From Agrococcus sp. ARC_14 (GTDB taxonomy: Bacteria; Actinomycetota; Actinomycetes; Actinomycetales; Microbacteriaceae), in contig NZ_JAKUDO010000001.1 of the NCBI RefSeq assembly GCF_022436485.1, positions 124,001 through 188,000 on the forward strand: a DNA stretch of 64,000 bases, in the 5' to 3' direction. Shown here piece after piece: positions 24,051 to 32,997 of this stretch (its first letter is position 1; the number at the start of each line of letters is the position of its first letter). The position numbers and the translations under genes were made by a program. The notes below the pieces were generated by a model. It searched no databases, was not told where the DNA came from, and saw nothing but the letters and a program-made list of their open reading frames with translations.

Positions 24051-24920
24051 TCAGTGCATCGCGATGGTCTCGACCGCGCGCAGGCCGTCGCGGATGAAGC
24101 GGTTGGCGTGCGCGGCGAGGTCGTCGGAGTCATCCCAGAGGTTGCGCCAGATGCCGAGCGAGCGCGTCAGCTGCTCGTCGACGACGGCGCTCGAGAACGA
24201 CTCGAAGACCACCGGACCGTCGTACTTCGCCCGCGCGAGGCCGCGGAACAGCCCGTCGAAGTCGACGGAGCCGGAGCCCAGATAGCCGCGGTGGCTCTCG
24301 CCGATGTGCACGTAGCGCAGCCGGTCGCCGGCGTCGAGCACCGGCTCGAGCATCCCCGACTCCTCGATGTTCATGTGGTACGTGTCGAGGTGCAGGTGCA
24401 CGTTGTCGTGGCCGACCAGGTCGAGGAACCGCAGGCCCTCGCGCGCGGTGTTGGCGATGTTGGTCTCGTAGCGGTTGACGACCTCGAGCGAGAGCTGCAC
24501 GTTGCGCTCTGCCGCGTAGTCGCCCAGCCTGCGCAAGGCGGCCGCGCTGTGCTCGCGGCTGGACTCGCTCGCGACCTGCGCGTACTTCTGCAGCGCCGAG
24601 TAGATGACGCCGCAGAGATCGGTGCCCTCGACGTGGGCGACGATGTCGATGGCGCGCATGAGCAGGTCTTCACCGCGCTGGACGACCGCGGGATCCTCGC
24701 TCGAGATGTCGGTCTCGGCGGTGAGGCCGAGCGAGGAGGTCATGGTGATGCCCGTGTCGGCGAGAACCTGTGCCGCGACCTGCTCGTCGAAGGAGTGCGG
24801 ATCCATCAGCGGCATCTCGATGAAGTCGAAGCCCGCGCGCTGCACCCCCTCGATGGCGGTGCGGATGCCCGCCTCGTCGAAGGTGCCGGAGAACACGAAG
24901 CCGTGGCAGCCGATGCGCAT
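24051..24920 (-). CDS. Ketose 3-epimerase-like TIM barrel
   Basis: 289 aa of the D-tagatose/L-ribulose 3-epimerase type. Metal-ligand motifs in order: SLEVVNRYE (Glu near 149), HLHLDTYHMN (Asp near 182), YVHIGESHRGYLG (His near 208) and VVFESFSS (Glu near 244). GVIYSALQKY is the usual cap region. It is the last gene of the operon with AraB- and AraD-type enzymes. I infer C3 epimerisation of a ketopentose, for instance L-xylulose to L-ribulose; a hexulose is also possible. Start ATG with AAAGAGGT just upstream, 4 bp after the preceding gene. Confidence 0.85.
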   Translation of the reverse strand: MRIGCHGFVFSGTFDEAGIRTAIEGVQRAGFDFIEMPLMDPHSFDEQVAAQVLADTGITMTSSLGLTAETDISSEDPAVVQRGEDLLMRAIDIVAHVEGTDLCGVIYSALQKYAQVASESSREHSAAALRRLGDYAAERNVQLSLEVVNRYETNIANTAREGLRFLDLVGHDNVHLHLDTYHMNIEESGMLEPVLDAGDRLRYVHIGESHRGYLGSGSVDFDGLFRGLARAKYDGPVVFESFSSAVVDEQLTRSLGIWRNLWDDSDDLAAHANRFIRDGLRAVETIAMH

Positions 24921-24924
24921 GGTG

Positions 24925-25797
24925 TTACCTCTTTCCTTGCAGGACGCGGCGGCGGTGGTGCTCGTCCGCGCGATTCTCGATCCGATCGAGCACGGCCTCG
25001 TCGAGGAAGGCCGGCTCCCCGATCGCGAGCGCCGCGGTCAGGATCCGGGCGTGCTTGTCGGCCATCTCGGTGATCCGCAGGCACTCGGCCGGGTCATCAC
25101 CGATGGCGAAGATGCCGTGGTTCTGCAGATAGGCGATCTTCGGCAGCCGCCCGTGCTCCTCGGCGAAGGCCCGCAGCGCATCGCGCATGTGCAGCGCAAG
25201 CTGCAGGCCGGGGTCGAGGTAGGGCACGAACAGCGCGTGCTGGCCGAGCACGACGACATGGTCGGGGAACAGCGCCCCTGCGGCGATGAGCTCGGCCCGA
25301 TCGGAGCAGAGGATGCCGTTGGCGGCGACCGGATGCGTATGGCACGCGGCGCCCGCGCCGGCGGAGAGCACGACCGCGTGCAGCAGCGCCTCGACGCTCG
25401 GCCGCTTCGCCTGCGGGTCGACGCGACTGGCCATGAGCGCTGCGGTCACCGCATCATCCGCGTCCAGCCCGTCGGTGCCGTGCCCGTCGGTGCCGTGCCC
25501 GTCAGCGACCGGCGCGTCGAGCACCGCGAGGATGGGCGCGAGCTCGCACTCGACGAGGTCGTCGGCGCCCGCAGACCCGAGCGTCGAGCCCGAGGCCTTC
25601 ACGAGCATCCGGGCGCCTCGGTCGGCGCTCGTGTCGGCGCTGGCGGTGGCGCTGTCGTCAGGGCTGGCGTCAGCCCCGCCGAGCGCGACGCTCACGTTCC
25701 CCTCGCCGAGGATGGCGAGCTCGCGATGCGGCTCACCGAGGGCGTGGCACAGCGCCAGCAGCGCGTCGCGCGCCTGCTGCGCGTCGGCGGCGCTCAT
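24925..25797 (-). CDS. Class II aldolase/adducin-family protein with acidic insert
   Basis: 290 aa. Class II aldolase signature elements: ELAILGEGNVSVAL, MLVKASGS, the metal-ligand pair in CHTHPVAAN and the LQNHGIF loop. Two low-complexity inserts (ASPDDSATASADTSADRG near 45-62, and DGHGTDGHGTDGLD near 100-113) are unusual. The second is encoded by a 15-bp tandem duplication around 25480-25505. It probably acts on a phosphorylated ketose made by the kinase of this operon, as a second aldolase beside the AraD-type gene. The specific reaction is unknown. ATG overlaps the stop of the AraD gene. Confidence 0.75.
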   Translation of the reverse strand: MSAADAQQARDALLALCHALGEPHRELAILGEGNVSVALGGADASPDDSATASADTSADRGARMLVKASGSTLGSAGADDLVECELAPILAVLDAPVADGHGTDGHGTDGLDADDAVTAALMASRVDPQAKRPSVEALLHAVVLSAGAGAACHTHPVAANGILCSDRAELIAAGALFPDHVVVLGQHALFVPYLDPGLQLALHMRDALRAFAEEHGRLPKIAYLQNHGIFAIGDDPAECLRITEMADKHARILTAALAIGEPAFLDEAVLDRIENRADEHHRRRVLQGKR

Positions 25798-26468
25798 GCC
25801 TCGCCCTCCTGCTGGCCGTAGACACCCTGATACCGGGCGAAGAGCGCATCGACGTCGGCCTGGTCGATCGGCACGGTCGGGCCGAGCTGCCGCGCGAGAT
25901 GCATCGTGCGCGCGACATCCTCGAGCATCACGGCCGCCTGCACGGCCTCCCGCGCATCCGCCCCGATCGTGAACGGGCCGTGGCTGCGCATGAGCACGGC
26001 GCGCGAGCGATGGCCCTGCAGCGTCTCGACGATGCCGCGGCCGATCGCGTCGTCGCCGATGCGGGCGAAGGGTCCCACCGGGATCGGCCCGCCGAACTCG
26101 TCGGCCATCGCCGTGAGGTGGCAGGGGATGGGCTCCCCGCGCGCCGCCCACGCGGTCGCGTAGGGCGAGTGGGTGTGCACGACGCCGCCCACCTGCGGCA
26201 TGTGCCGGTAGACGTAGGCGTGCGCGGCCGTGTCGCTCGACGGTCGCAGCTCGCCGGAGCCCGGCACGACCTCGCCGTCGAGCGTGCACAGCACCATGCG
26301 CTCGGGCGTCAGGTCGTCGTAGTCGACGCCGCTGGGCTTGATCACGAACAGCTCCTCCCCCGGCACCCTGGCCGAGACGTTGCCGCCGGTCCACTGCACG
26401 AGGCCGGCGCGCGTGAGCCAGGCGTGCAGGGCGCAGACCTCGGCGCGGATGCGGTCGACGGCGCTCAT
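25794..26468 (-). CDS. araD: L-ribulose-5-phosphate 4-epimerase-type class II aldolase
   Basis: 224 aa, close to the 231 aa of AraD. Motifs: QWTGGNVSARV, FVIKPSGVDYDDLTPE, ELRPSSDTAAHAYVYR, the zinc ligands of VVHTHSPYATAWA and MRSHGPFTIG. The RPSSDTxxH segment is typical of L-ribulose-5-phosphate 4-epimerases rather than fuculose aldolases. Coupled with an AraB-type kinase 31 bp upstream, it would convert L-ribulose-5-P to D-xylulose-5-P for the pentose phosphate pathway. No arabinose isomerase is present. Confidence 0.78.
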   Translation of the reverse strand: MSAVDRIRAEVCALHAWLTRAGLVQWTGGNVSARVPGEELFVIKPSGVDYDDLTPERMVLCTLDGEVVPGSGELRPSSDTAAHAYVYRHMPQVGGVVHTHSPYATAWAARGEPIPCHLTAMADEFGGPIPVGPFARIGDDAIGRGIVETLQGHRSRAVLMRSHGPFTIGADAREAVQAAVMLEDVARTMHLARQLGPTVPIDQADVDALFARYQGVYGQQEGEA

Positions 26469-26499
26469 GCGGAGACCTCGACGCGGCGCTCGATCGCGC

Positions 26500-28140
26500 T
26501 CATGCGAGGGCCTCTGCGCGGCGGCGCTTGAGCCGATGCATGAGCAGGTCGTCGCCGCGACCGAAGGCGTCGTGCAGCGCCAGGTAGTCGCGGTAGCCCT
26601 CGTCGTAGGCGGCGACCGCGGCCGCCGCCGGCCGGTACCGGTCGCGCTCGACGGCACCCATGGCATCCGCCGCGACCGTGATGTCGGGATGCGCGCCCGC
26701 GGCGACGGCAGCGTGGATCGCGGCGCCGAGCGCCGGAGCCTGCTCGCTCACCGCGACGTCGATGGGCATGCCGAGCACGTCGGCGTAGGTCTGCATGAGG
26801 TGCTCGTTGCGCAGCAGGCCGCCGGCCGCCACGAAGCGCTCGACCGGCACGCCCGCCTCGCGGAACGCCTCGACGATGCGACGGGCGCCGTAGGCCGTGG
26901 CCTCGACCAGCGCTCGGTAGATGTCGTCTGCCCTGGTGGCGAGCGTCATGCCGACCACGAGCCCCGACAGCCGGGCGTCGACGAGCACCGAGCGATTGCC
27001 GCCGTGCCAGTCGAGCGCCACGAGGCCGTGCGCGCCGATGGGCTTCGCCCAGCCTCGCTCGGTGAGCAGCGCGTGCACGCTCACGCCGCGCTCCGAGGCT
27101 TCGCGCTGCACGCTCGCGGGCACCTGGTGCTCGACGAACCAGGCGAGGATGTCGCCCACGCCGGACTGCCCCGCCTCGTAGCCCCACAGGCCTGCGGTGA
27201 TGCCGCCGTCGACCGCACCGCACATGCCGGCGACGTCGACGAGCCGCTCGGCGTTGAGGATGTGGCACGTGCTGGTGCCCATGATCGCGACCAGCGAGCC
27301 GGTGCCGGTCGCCTTGACCGCGGGCGCCGTGACGTGCGCGTCGACGTTGCCGACGGCCACCGCGATGCCCTCCGGCAGCCCGGTCACGACGGCCATCGCG
27401 GCGGTGAGGCCGCCGGCGGCCGCGCCGAGCTCGCCGACCGGCCCCTCGAGCTTCGCCGCGACGGCCGAGAAGCCGGGGGCGAGCGCCTCGAAGTACGCCG
27501 CCGACGGCAGCGCGCCGTCCTGCAGCATCCCCTTGTAGCCGGCCGCAGAGGCGTTGCGCAGGTGGACGCCGCTGAGCTGCTGCACGATCCAGTCGCTCGC
27601 CTCGATCCAGCGCTCGGCGGCGTCGAAGGCCGCGCGATCCTCCTCGAACACCTGCAGCGCCTTGGCGACCTGCCACTCGCTCGAGATGGCGCCGCCATAG
27701 CGCGCGAGCCAGGGCTCGCCGCGCTCGGCGGCGACGGCGTTGATGCGGTCGGCCTGCTCCTGCGCGGCGTGATGCTTCCACAGCTTCGGGTAGGCGTGCG
27801 GGCGCTGCTGCCAGCCGTCGACGAGGCACAGCGGGGTGCCGTCGGCGAGTGCGGGCAGGGGGGTGGATGCGGTGAAGTCGCAGCCGATGCCGATCACGTC
27901 GTGCGCGTCCACACCGGCGTCGGCCAGCGCCGCGGGCACCGCGATGCGCAGCACCTCGAGCCAGTCGAGCGGGTGCTGCAGCGCCCACTCCGGCGGCAGC
28001 CGCGTCTCGCCGAGCTGCTCGTCGATGACGCCGTGGCCGTAGTCGTGCACGGCGGTGCCGAGCTCTGCGCCATCCGAGGTGCGCACGACGAGCGCGCGAC
28101 CGCTGAGCGTGCCGAAGTCGATGCCGATGACGACGCTCAC
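26500..28140 (-). CDS. araB: Ribulokinase, FGGY family
   Basis: 546 aa. Clearly AraB-like along its length: VIGIDFGTLSGRALVV, WALQHPLDWLEVL, IGIGCDFTASTPLPALADGTPLC, KLWKHHAAQEQADRIN, RYGGAISSEWQVAK, VAVGNVDAHVTAPAV, IMGTSTCHIL and GYEAGQSGVGDILAWFV. Phosphorylates L-ribulose (often also other ketopentoses) at C5. The GTG start overlaps the stop of the permease gene by 4 bp. Its position after a sugar ABC transporter and before the araD-type gene supports a pentulose route. The substrate of the operon need not be arabinose. Confidence 0.88.
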   Translation of the reverse strand: MSVVIGIDFGTLSGRALVVRTSDGAELGTAVHDYGHGVIDEQLGETRLPPEWALQHPLDWLEVLRIAVPAALADAGVDAHDVIGIGCDFTASTPLPALADGTPLCLVDGWQQRPHAYPKLWKHHAAQEQADRINAVAAERGEPWLARYGGAISSEWQVAKALQVFEEDRAAFDAAERWIEASDWIVQQLSGVHLRNASAAGYKGMLQDGALPSAAYFEALAPGFSAVAAKLEGPVGELGAAAGGLTAAMAVVTGLPEGIAVAVGNVDAHVTAPAVKATGTGSLVAIMGTSTCHILNAERLVDVAGMCGAVDGGITAGLWGYEAGQSGVGDILAWFVEHQVPASVQREASERGVSVHALLTERGWAKPIGAHGLVALDWHGGNRSVLVDARLSGLVVGMTLATRADDIYRALVEATAYGARRIVEAFREAGVPVERFVAAGGLLRNEHLMQTYADVLGMPIDVAVSEQAPALGAAIHAAVAAGAHPDITVAADAMGAVERDRYRPAAAAVAAYDEGYRDYLALHDAFGRGDDLLMHRLKRRRAEALA

Positions 28141-29273
28141 TGCGACCGCACCGCTGGCACAGCACCGGTGACCGGTGGCACGGGCGTCAATCGTCGCCTG
28201 CGCAGCGAGAGCTGGCCGAAGAGCGCGGCCCCCAGCAGCACGAGGCCGAGCGCCAGCAGCTGCGCCTGGGCTCCGTCGTTGCCGGGCACCACGAGCAGGA
28301 TCGACGCGTTGAGCCAGACGATCAGCAGCGCCGCGAGCAGCACGCCGCTGAGCTTGCCGATGCCGCCGGTGATGGCGACGCCGCCGAGCACCGCGATCGT
28401 GATCGCGGGCAGCGCCATGCCGCTGCCGCTCGTGCCCGCATCCGGCCGGGCCGAGGCGAACTGCGCGACGGTGTAGACGCCCACGAGGCCCGAGATGGCA
28501 CCAGCGGCGACGAACGCGCCCATCCTGGTGCGACGGGTGTCGATGCCCGCCCACTGCGCAGCCGTGTCGTTCGTGCCGATCGCGTAGAGCGAGCGGCCGT
28601 AGGCGGTGCGGTTCAGCACGAACCACGCCACCACCGCGACCGGCAGCAGGAAGGTGAACACGCCCAGCGGCACGAGCGGCAGCGACTGCCCGATGAGGGG
28701 CAGCTCGATCGCCTTGGCCGCGTTGTAGAACTCGGAGATCTCGGGGCCCGAGATCGGGCGCTGCTCGCTCACGACCAGCGCGATCGAGCGGTAGCCGTAG
28801 AAGGTCGCGAGCGTCGCGATGAGCGGTGGGAAGCCGAGGTAGGCCGAGAGGAAGCCGTTGACGGCGCCCAGCAGCGCCCCGAAGACCACGGCCAGCACGA
28901 TCGAGACGACCATCGGCAGCCCCGCCTGCTGGAAGAGCATCGCGAAGACGATGCCGGAGAGCGACACCATCGAGCCGACCGAGAGGTCGATGCCGCCGCG
29001 GCCGGAGGTGATGACGAACAGCTCGGCGATCGCCAGCAGCGCCAGCGGCACGTAGGCGATGAGTGTCGATGCGAGGTAGTCGCTGTTGAACTCGCCGCTC
29101 GTCTGGCCCGCGGCGTCGAGGATCGACAGCACGACGACGAGCAGGATGATGAGCGTCAGCAGCAGCACCGCGCGATCCTTGAGGCCGCCGTTCGCGAACC
29201 AGTCGCGCACGCGATCCATGGGGCCGACGGAGGCATCGGTCTGGTGCCGGACACCCGGCTTGACGGCGGTCAT
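28137..29273 (-). CDS. Sugar ABC transporter permease 2 (RbsC family)
   Basis: 378 aa with about nine to ten membrane helices. RbsC-family signature TSGRGGIDLSVGSMVSLSGIVFAML and the coupling region AYGRSLYAIGTNDTAAQWAGID. Ends AITIAVLGGVAITGGIGKLSGV. Forms the membrane channel with the permease at 29270-30307, energised by the ATPase at 30304. Four-base overlaps on both sides. Heteromeric permeases of this kind occur in rhamnose (RhaPQ) and AI-2 transporters. Confidence 0.88.
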   Translation of the reverse strand: MTAVKPGVRHQTDASVGPMDRVRDWFANGGLKDRAVLLLTLIILLVVVLSILDAAGQTSGEFNSDYLASTLIAYVPLALLAIAELFVITSGRGGIDLSVGSMVSLSGIVFAMLFQQAGLPMVVSIVLAVVFGALLGAVNGFLSAYLGFPPLIATLATFYGYRSIALVVSEQRPISGPEISEFYNAAKAIELPLIGQSLPLVPLGVFTFLLPVAVVAWFVLNRTAYGRSLYAIGTNDTAAQWAGIDTRRTRMGAFVAAGAISGLVGVYTVAQFASARPDAGTSGSGMALPAITIAVLGGVAITGGIGKLSGVLLAALLIVWLNASILLVVPGNDGAQAQLLALGLVLLGAALFGQLSLRRRRLTPVPPVTGAVPAVRSQ

Positions 29274-30307
29274 GCGCGCCTCCTCGCTCGCTCGCGGATG
29301 AGATCGGTGCCGACGGCGATCACGATGAAGATGCCGACGAACAGGAAGCCCAGCTGGGTGGGCCAGCCGAGCTGCGTGACGCCCGAGACCACCGTCTGCA
29401 CGAGGATGGCGCCGAGCAGGGTGCCGACGACGCTGCCGCGGCCACCCAGGATCGAGGTGCCGCCGATGACGACGGCTGCGATGACCTGCAGCTCCTTGCC
29501 GGAGCCGACCGACTGGTCGAGCGACGAGGTTCCGGTGGCGATCATGATGCACGCGGCGAGCCCGGCGAGCGCTCCGGTGATCGCGTAGACCCAGACGAGC
29601 CGCGGCTGCACCTTGATGCCCGCGAGCCGCGCGGCGTTCGCGTTGCCGCCGATCGCGTACAGGCTGCGGCCGGCCTTCGCGTAGCGCAGGAACCACCAGG
29701 CGGCGGCGACCGCGACGACCGCGATGGCGAACGAGTGGGGCACGCCGAGCGTCGAGCCGCCGCTGCCGCGACCGAGGAAGTCGAGCGTGCCGGGGATGCC
29801 GTTCACGGTCGACGAGTCGAAGACCCGCAGCCCCAGCCACTGGAACACGTTGGCGGTGCCGAAGGTGATGATGATCGGATGCACGCGGCCGTAGGCGATG
29901 AGCAGGCCGTTGAGCGCGCCGAGGGCCAGGCCGATGGCGATCGCGACGAGCACCGCGAGCGGTGCCGGGATGTCGAGGCTCACCATCATGCGCGCCGTCA
30001 CGACGGCGGAGACCATGATCATCGCCGCGACCGAGACGTCGATGCCCGCGGTGATGATGACGAAGGTCATGCCGACGCCGACGAGCGCGATGGGCGCCAC
30101 CTGCACGAGCAGGGGCCCGATCGAGCCGGGTGTCAGGAACGCGGGCGTGAACACGCCCAGCAGCACCCACAGCACGACGATGACGGCGAGCAGCACGATC
30201 TCCTGGCCGGTCACCACCGGCGGCAGGATGCGGCGCATGCTGAGCTGCGCGAGCTTCGCGGGTGCGGGGCCGGGTGCCGGGCCGCCCGGTGCGGTGTCGA
30301 CGCTCAT
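29270..30307 (-). CDS. Sugar ABC transporter permease 1 (RbsC family)
   Basis: 345 aa, about nine membrane helices. TFVIITAGIDVSVAAMIMVSAVVTA and AGRSLYAIGGNANAARLAGIKVQ are the family motifs; ASSLDQSVGSG-type loop and VIGGTSILGGRGSVVGT follow. A Pro/Ala/Gly-rich cytoplasmic N-terminus (about 20 residues) is not part of the fold. Partner of the adjacent permease; overlaps its neighbours by 4 bp. Confidence 0.88.
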   Translation of the reverse strand: MSVDTAPGGPAPGPAPAKLAQLSMRRILPPVVTGQEIVLLAVIVVLWVLLGVFTPAFLTPGSIGPLLVQVAPIALVGVGMTFVIITAGIDVSVAAMIMVSAVVTARMMVSLDIPAPLAVLVAIAIGLALGALNGLLIAYGRVHPIIITFGTANVFQWLGLRVFDSSTVNGIPGTLDFLGRGSGGSTLGVPHSFAIAVVAVAAAWWFLRYAKAGRSLYAIGGNANAARLAGIKVQPRLVWVYAITGALAGLAACIMIATGTSSLDQSVGSGKELQVIAAVVIGGTSILGGRGSVVGTLLGAILVQTVVSGVTQLGWPTQLGFLFVGIFIVIAVGTDLIRERARRRA

Positions 30308-31830
30308 GCGGCGTCCTCCTCGATCGCGCCGGCGGCGGCCGCGAGCAGCGACGCCTGGCTGGCGGTGGGCGGGAACTCCTTGGCGAGGCGGCCGGCGCGG
30401 AACACGAGGATGCGATCCGAGACGCGCAGCACCTCCGCCAGGTCGGTCGTGATGACGAGCACGGCAGCGCCCTTGTCGGCGAGGTCGGCGACGATGCCGT
30501 GGATCTCCTCCTTGGCGCCGACGTCGACGCCCTGGGTCGGCTCGGCGAGCACCAGCAGCTTCGGGTGCTCGACGATCTGACGCGCGAGCACCACCTTCTG
30601 CGCGTTGCCGCCCGACATGGCGCCGATCGGCTGCCGCTCGGACGGGGTCTTCACCGAGAGCTTCGTGATGAGATCGCGCGCGATGCGCTGCTCGACCTTC
30701 GGGGAGACCCAGCCGGGCACCTTCCCCAGCAGCGAGAGCGAGCCGATCGTGATGTTGAAGGCGATCGGCTGGAAGGCGAACGCGCCCTGCGACGCGCGGT
30801 TGGCAGGCAGCATGCGGATGCCGCGGCGCTTGGCTGCCGAGGGATTCGTGACGTGCCTGTCGGAGCCGACGGAGCGCATCCGCCCCCCGGTCGCGCGGCG
30901 CATGCCGTAGACGACCTCGCCCACCTCTGCCGCGCCGCAGCCGACCAGGCCGTAGAGCCCGACGATCTCGCCCTCGCGCACGCTGAACGAGACGTCGTCG
31001 AAGGCGCCGGCGAGCGAGAGCCCCTCGAGCTCGAGCACCGGCGCGCCGGGCTCGCTGGCCGCTCGCACGCCCTCCGCGAGGGTGCCGCCGACCATGCGCT
31101 CGGCGATCTCGCGCACCGTCAGCTCGCCGATCGGCTGCGACGAGACGGTCTCGCCGTCGCGCATGATCGTCACCTCGTCGGCGATGCGGAACAGCTCGTC
31201 GAGGCGGTGGCTGATGTAGATGATGGAGACGCCCTCGGCGGCCAGCCGCCGCACCACCCCGAAGAGCACCTCGATCTCGCTGTCGGTGAGGATGGCGCTG
31301 GGCTCGTCGAGGATGAGCACGCTCGCCCGCTCGAGCAGCGCCTTCGCGATCGAGACCTGCTGCTGCTTGGCGATCGAGAGCGTGCCGAGCGGCTGCGAGG
31401 CGAGACCGCGGTCGAGGCCGACGGTGTCGAGCAGCTCGAGCATGCGCGGCGCCTGCGCGCGCCAGTCGATGGCGGGGCCGCGGGTGATCTCGCGGCCCAC
31501 GAAGAAGTTCTCGGCGACGGTGAGCTCTGGGAAGAGCTGCGGCTCCTGGTAGACGGTCTGCACGCCGAGCGCGATGGCGTCGGAGGTGGAGCCGATGGAG
31601 ACCTGCTGGCCGTCGATGGTGATGGTGCCGGTGTCGGGCTGCTCGGCGCCCGCGAGGATCTTGATGAGCGTGGACTTGCCTGCGCCGTTCTCGCCCACCA
31701 GGGCGTGCACGGTGCCCGGCATGACGGTGAGGTCTGCGTGGCGGATGGCGCGGACGCCGCCGTAGCGCTTCGAGAGGTCGCGCATCTCGAGCCTGGGTGC
31801 GGTGTCGCTGGCCGGTGCGGTGTCGGTCAT
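30304..31830 (-). CDS. Sugar ABC transporter ATPase, two nucleotide-binding domains
   Basis: 508 aa, the length of RbsA/MglA-type fused ATPases. Domain 1: Walker A GENGAGKST, LSIAKQQQVSIAKAL signature and Walker B VLILDEPSA. Domain 2 has a degenerate Walker A (GLVGCGAAEVGE), MSGGNAQKVVLARQ signature and LVLAEPTQGVDVGAKEEI, the usual asymmetry in this family. ATG 31830 has GGGAG upstream; the upstream extension in frame is not supported. Separated from the binding-protein gene by a hairpin that may lower its expression relative to that gene. Confidence 0.92.
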   Translation of the reverse strand: MTDTAPASDTAPRLEMRDLSKRYGGVRAIRHADLTVMPGTVHALVGENGAGKSTLIKILAGAEQPDTGTITIDGQQVSIGSTSDAIALGVQTVYQEPQLFPELTVAENFFVGREITRGPAIDWRAQAPRMLELLDTVGLDRGLASQPLGTLSIAKQQQVSIAKALLERASVLILDEPSAILTDSEIEVLFGVVRRLAAEGVSIIYISHRLDELFRIADEVTIMRDGETVSSQPIGELTVREIAERMVGGTLAEGVRAASEPGAPVLELEGLSLAGAFDDVSFSVREGEIVGLYGLVGCGAAEVGEVVYGMRRATGGRMRSVGSDRHVTNPSAAKRRGIRMLPANRASQGAFAFQPIAFNITIGSLSLLGKVPGWVSPKVEQRIARDLITKLSVKTPSERQPIGAMSGGNAQKVVLARQIVEHPKLLVLAEPTQGVDVGAKEEIHGIVADLADKGAAVLVITTDLAEVLRVSDRILVFRAGRLAKEFPPTASQASLLAAAAGAIEEDAA

Positions 31831-31915
31831 GGTGCTCCCGAACGGCGTCGCTGCCGTGTGGTCGACGGATGGGGTGTGTGGGGTGCCGGGGCACGGCTGG
31901 GCCGCGCCCCGGCGA

Positions 31916-31944
31916 GGGCGGGTCACGACGCGCGCGACCCGCCC
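31916..31944 (-). terminator. Hairpin between binding-protein and ATPase genes
   Basis: Perfect 9-bp stem GGGCGGGTC / GACCCGCCC with an 11-nt loop, ten bases after the binding-protein stop. No U-tract. Such intercistronic hairpins commonly stabilise the upstream message or cause partial termination, giving binding protein in excess over membrane components. Confidence 0.6.
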
Positions 31945-31953
31945 AGGGGGCGA

Positions 31954-32997
31954 TCAGTAGTCGTAGTCGCCGGCGTTCTCAGCGGTGAAGATGGTCGGCG
32001 GGCCGAGCAGCAGCTCTGCCGTCGCCTCGTCGTACGACACATCCGGGATCGCCTCGTTGGTGATGCTGGAGGTGTCGGCGAGGTCGCCGTCGTTCGCCAG
32101 CTGCATGCCTGCCCAGCCGGTCAGCCAGCCGAGGCCCTCGACGTCCCACAGGATCGAGGCGCTCGACGAGCCCGACTCCAGGTAGGGCAGCATCGCCCGC
32201 GGCGTGCCGAGGCCCACCGTGAAGACCTCGCCGGTGCGGCCCGCATCCTCGACCGCCTGCGCGACGCCCGGGGCGCTCGAGGTGCACTCGCCGATGAGGC
32301 CGGTGAGCTCCGGGTTGGAGTTCATGAGGTCGAGCGCCATCTGCGTCGCAGCGGCCTGATCCTCACCCGCGTAGACGATGTCGACGATCTCGGCGTCCGG
32401 GTACTCGGACGCGGTGTGGGCCTCCTGCACCTCGATCCAGGCGTTGAGGTTCGCCGCCGTCTCGCCGCACGAGACGATCGCGTACTGGCCGGAGCCGCCC
32501 ATCGCCTCGAGCAGCGAGTCGGTGAGCTGCTCGCCGATGCCCTGCACGGATGCCTGGCTGACGAAGAGCTCGCGCACCGAGTCCGGTGCATCGGTGTCGG
32601 TGGTGGCGACGTGGATGCCGGCGTCCTGCGCCTCCTGCAGCAGCGGCGCCATGGAGTTCGGGTCGTTCGGTGCCACGAACAGCACGTCGACGCCCTGCTG
32701 GATGAACGAGCGCACGATGTCGGCCTGCGCGGCGGCGTCGGCGGTCGTGGGCCCCTGGTAGAGCCACTCGAAGCCGAGCTCCTCTGCGGCCTGCTGGCCG
32801 CCGGTGTTCATGGCCTCGAAGTAGGGGATGCCCTGCAGCTTGGGCACGAAGGCGATCGTGATCTGCTCGTCGCCGCCTTCCGTGGCACCCGGCTCGGGGG
32901 TCGAGCCGGTGTCGTTTCGCGAGGTGCAGCCGGCGAGCACGACGGCAGCGGCCGCCGTGAGCGCCAGTGCGCCCGTGATCCTGCGTGAGATCTTCAT
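31954..32997 (-). CDS. Sugar ABC transporter substrate-binding lipoprotein (RhaS/LsrB-like)
   Basis: 347 aa. Signal peptide with lipobox (ALTAAAAVVLAGC, Cys near 24). Mature protein begins with an acidic linker then ITIAFVPKLQGIPYFEAMNTGGQQAAEELGFEW, YQGPTTADAAAQADIVRSFIQQGVDVLFVAPNDPNSMAPLL, and ATTDTDA. This pattern is the type I periplasmic-binding fold close to RhaS (rhamnose) and LsrB (AI-2). With rhaI, the aldolase fusion and rhaB across the divergent promoter, L-rhamnose is a good candidate, but the operon's own enzymes suggest a pentose or pentulose. ATG overlaps the deoR stop. Confidence 0.85.
   Translation of the reverse strand: MKISRRITGALALTAAAAVVLAGCTSRNDTGSTPEPGATEGGDEQITIAFVPKLQGIPYFEAMNTGGQQAAEELGFEWLYQGPTTADAAAQADIVRSFIQQGVDVLFVAPNDPNSMAPLLQEAQDAGIHVATTDTDAPDSVRELFVSQASVQGIGEQLTDSLLEAMGGSGQYAIVSCGETAANLNAWIEVQEAHTASEYPDAEIVDIVYAGEDQAAATQMALDLMNSNPELTGLIGECTSSAPGVAQAVEDAGRTGEVFTVGLGTPRAMLPYLESGSSSASILWDVEGLGWLTGWAGMQLANDGDLADTSSITNEAIPDVSYDEATAELLLGPPTIFTAENAGDYDY

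Noticed and set aside
30304..32997. AI-2 (Lsr) uptake system, given LsrB-like features of the binding protein
   Set aside because: No lsrK, lsrF or lsrG homologues. The operon encodes AraB/AraD-type enzymes and lies next to rhaI, so sugar uptake is far more likely.
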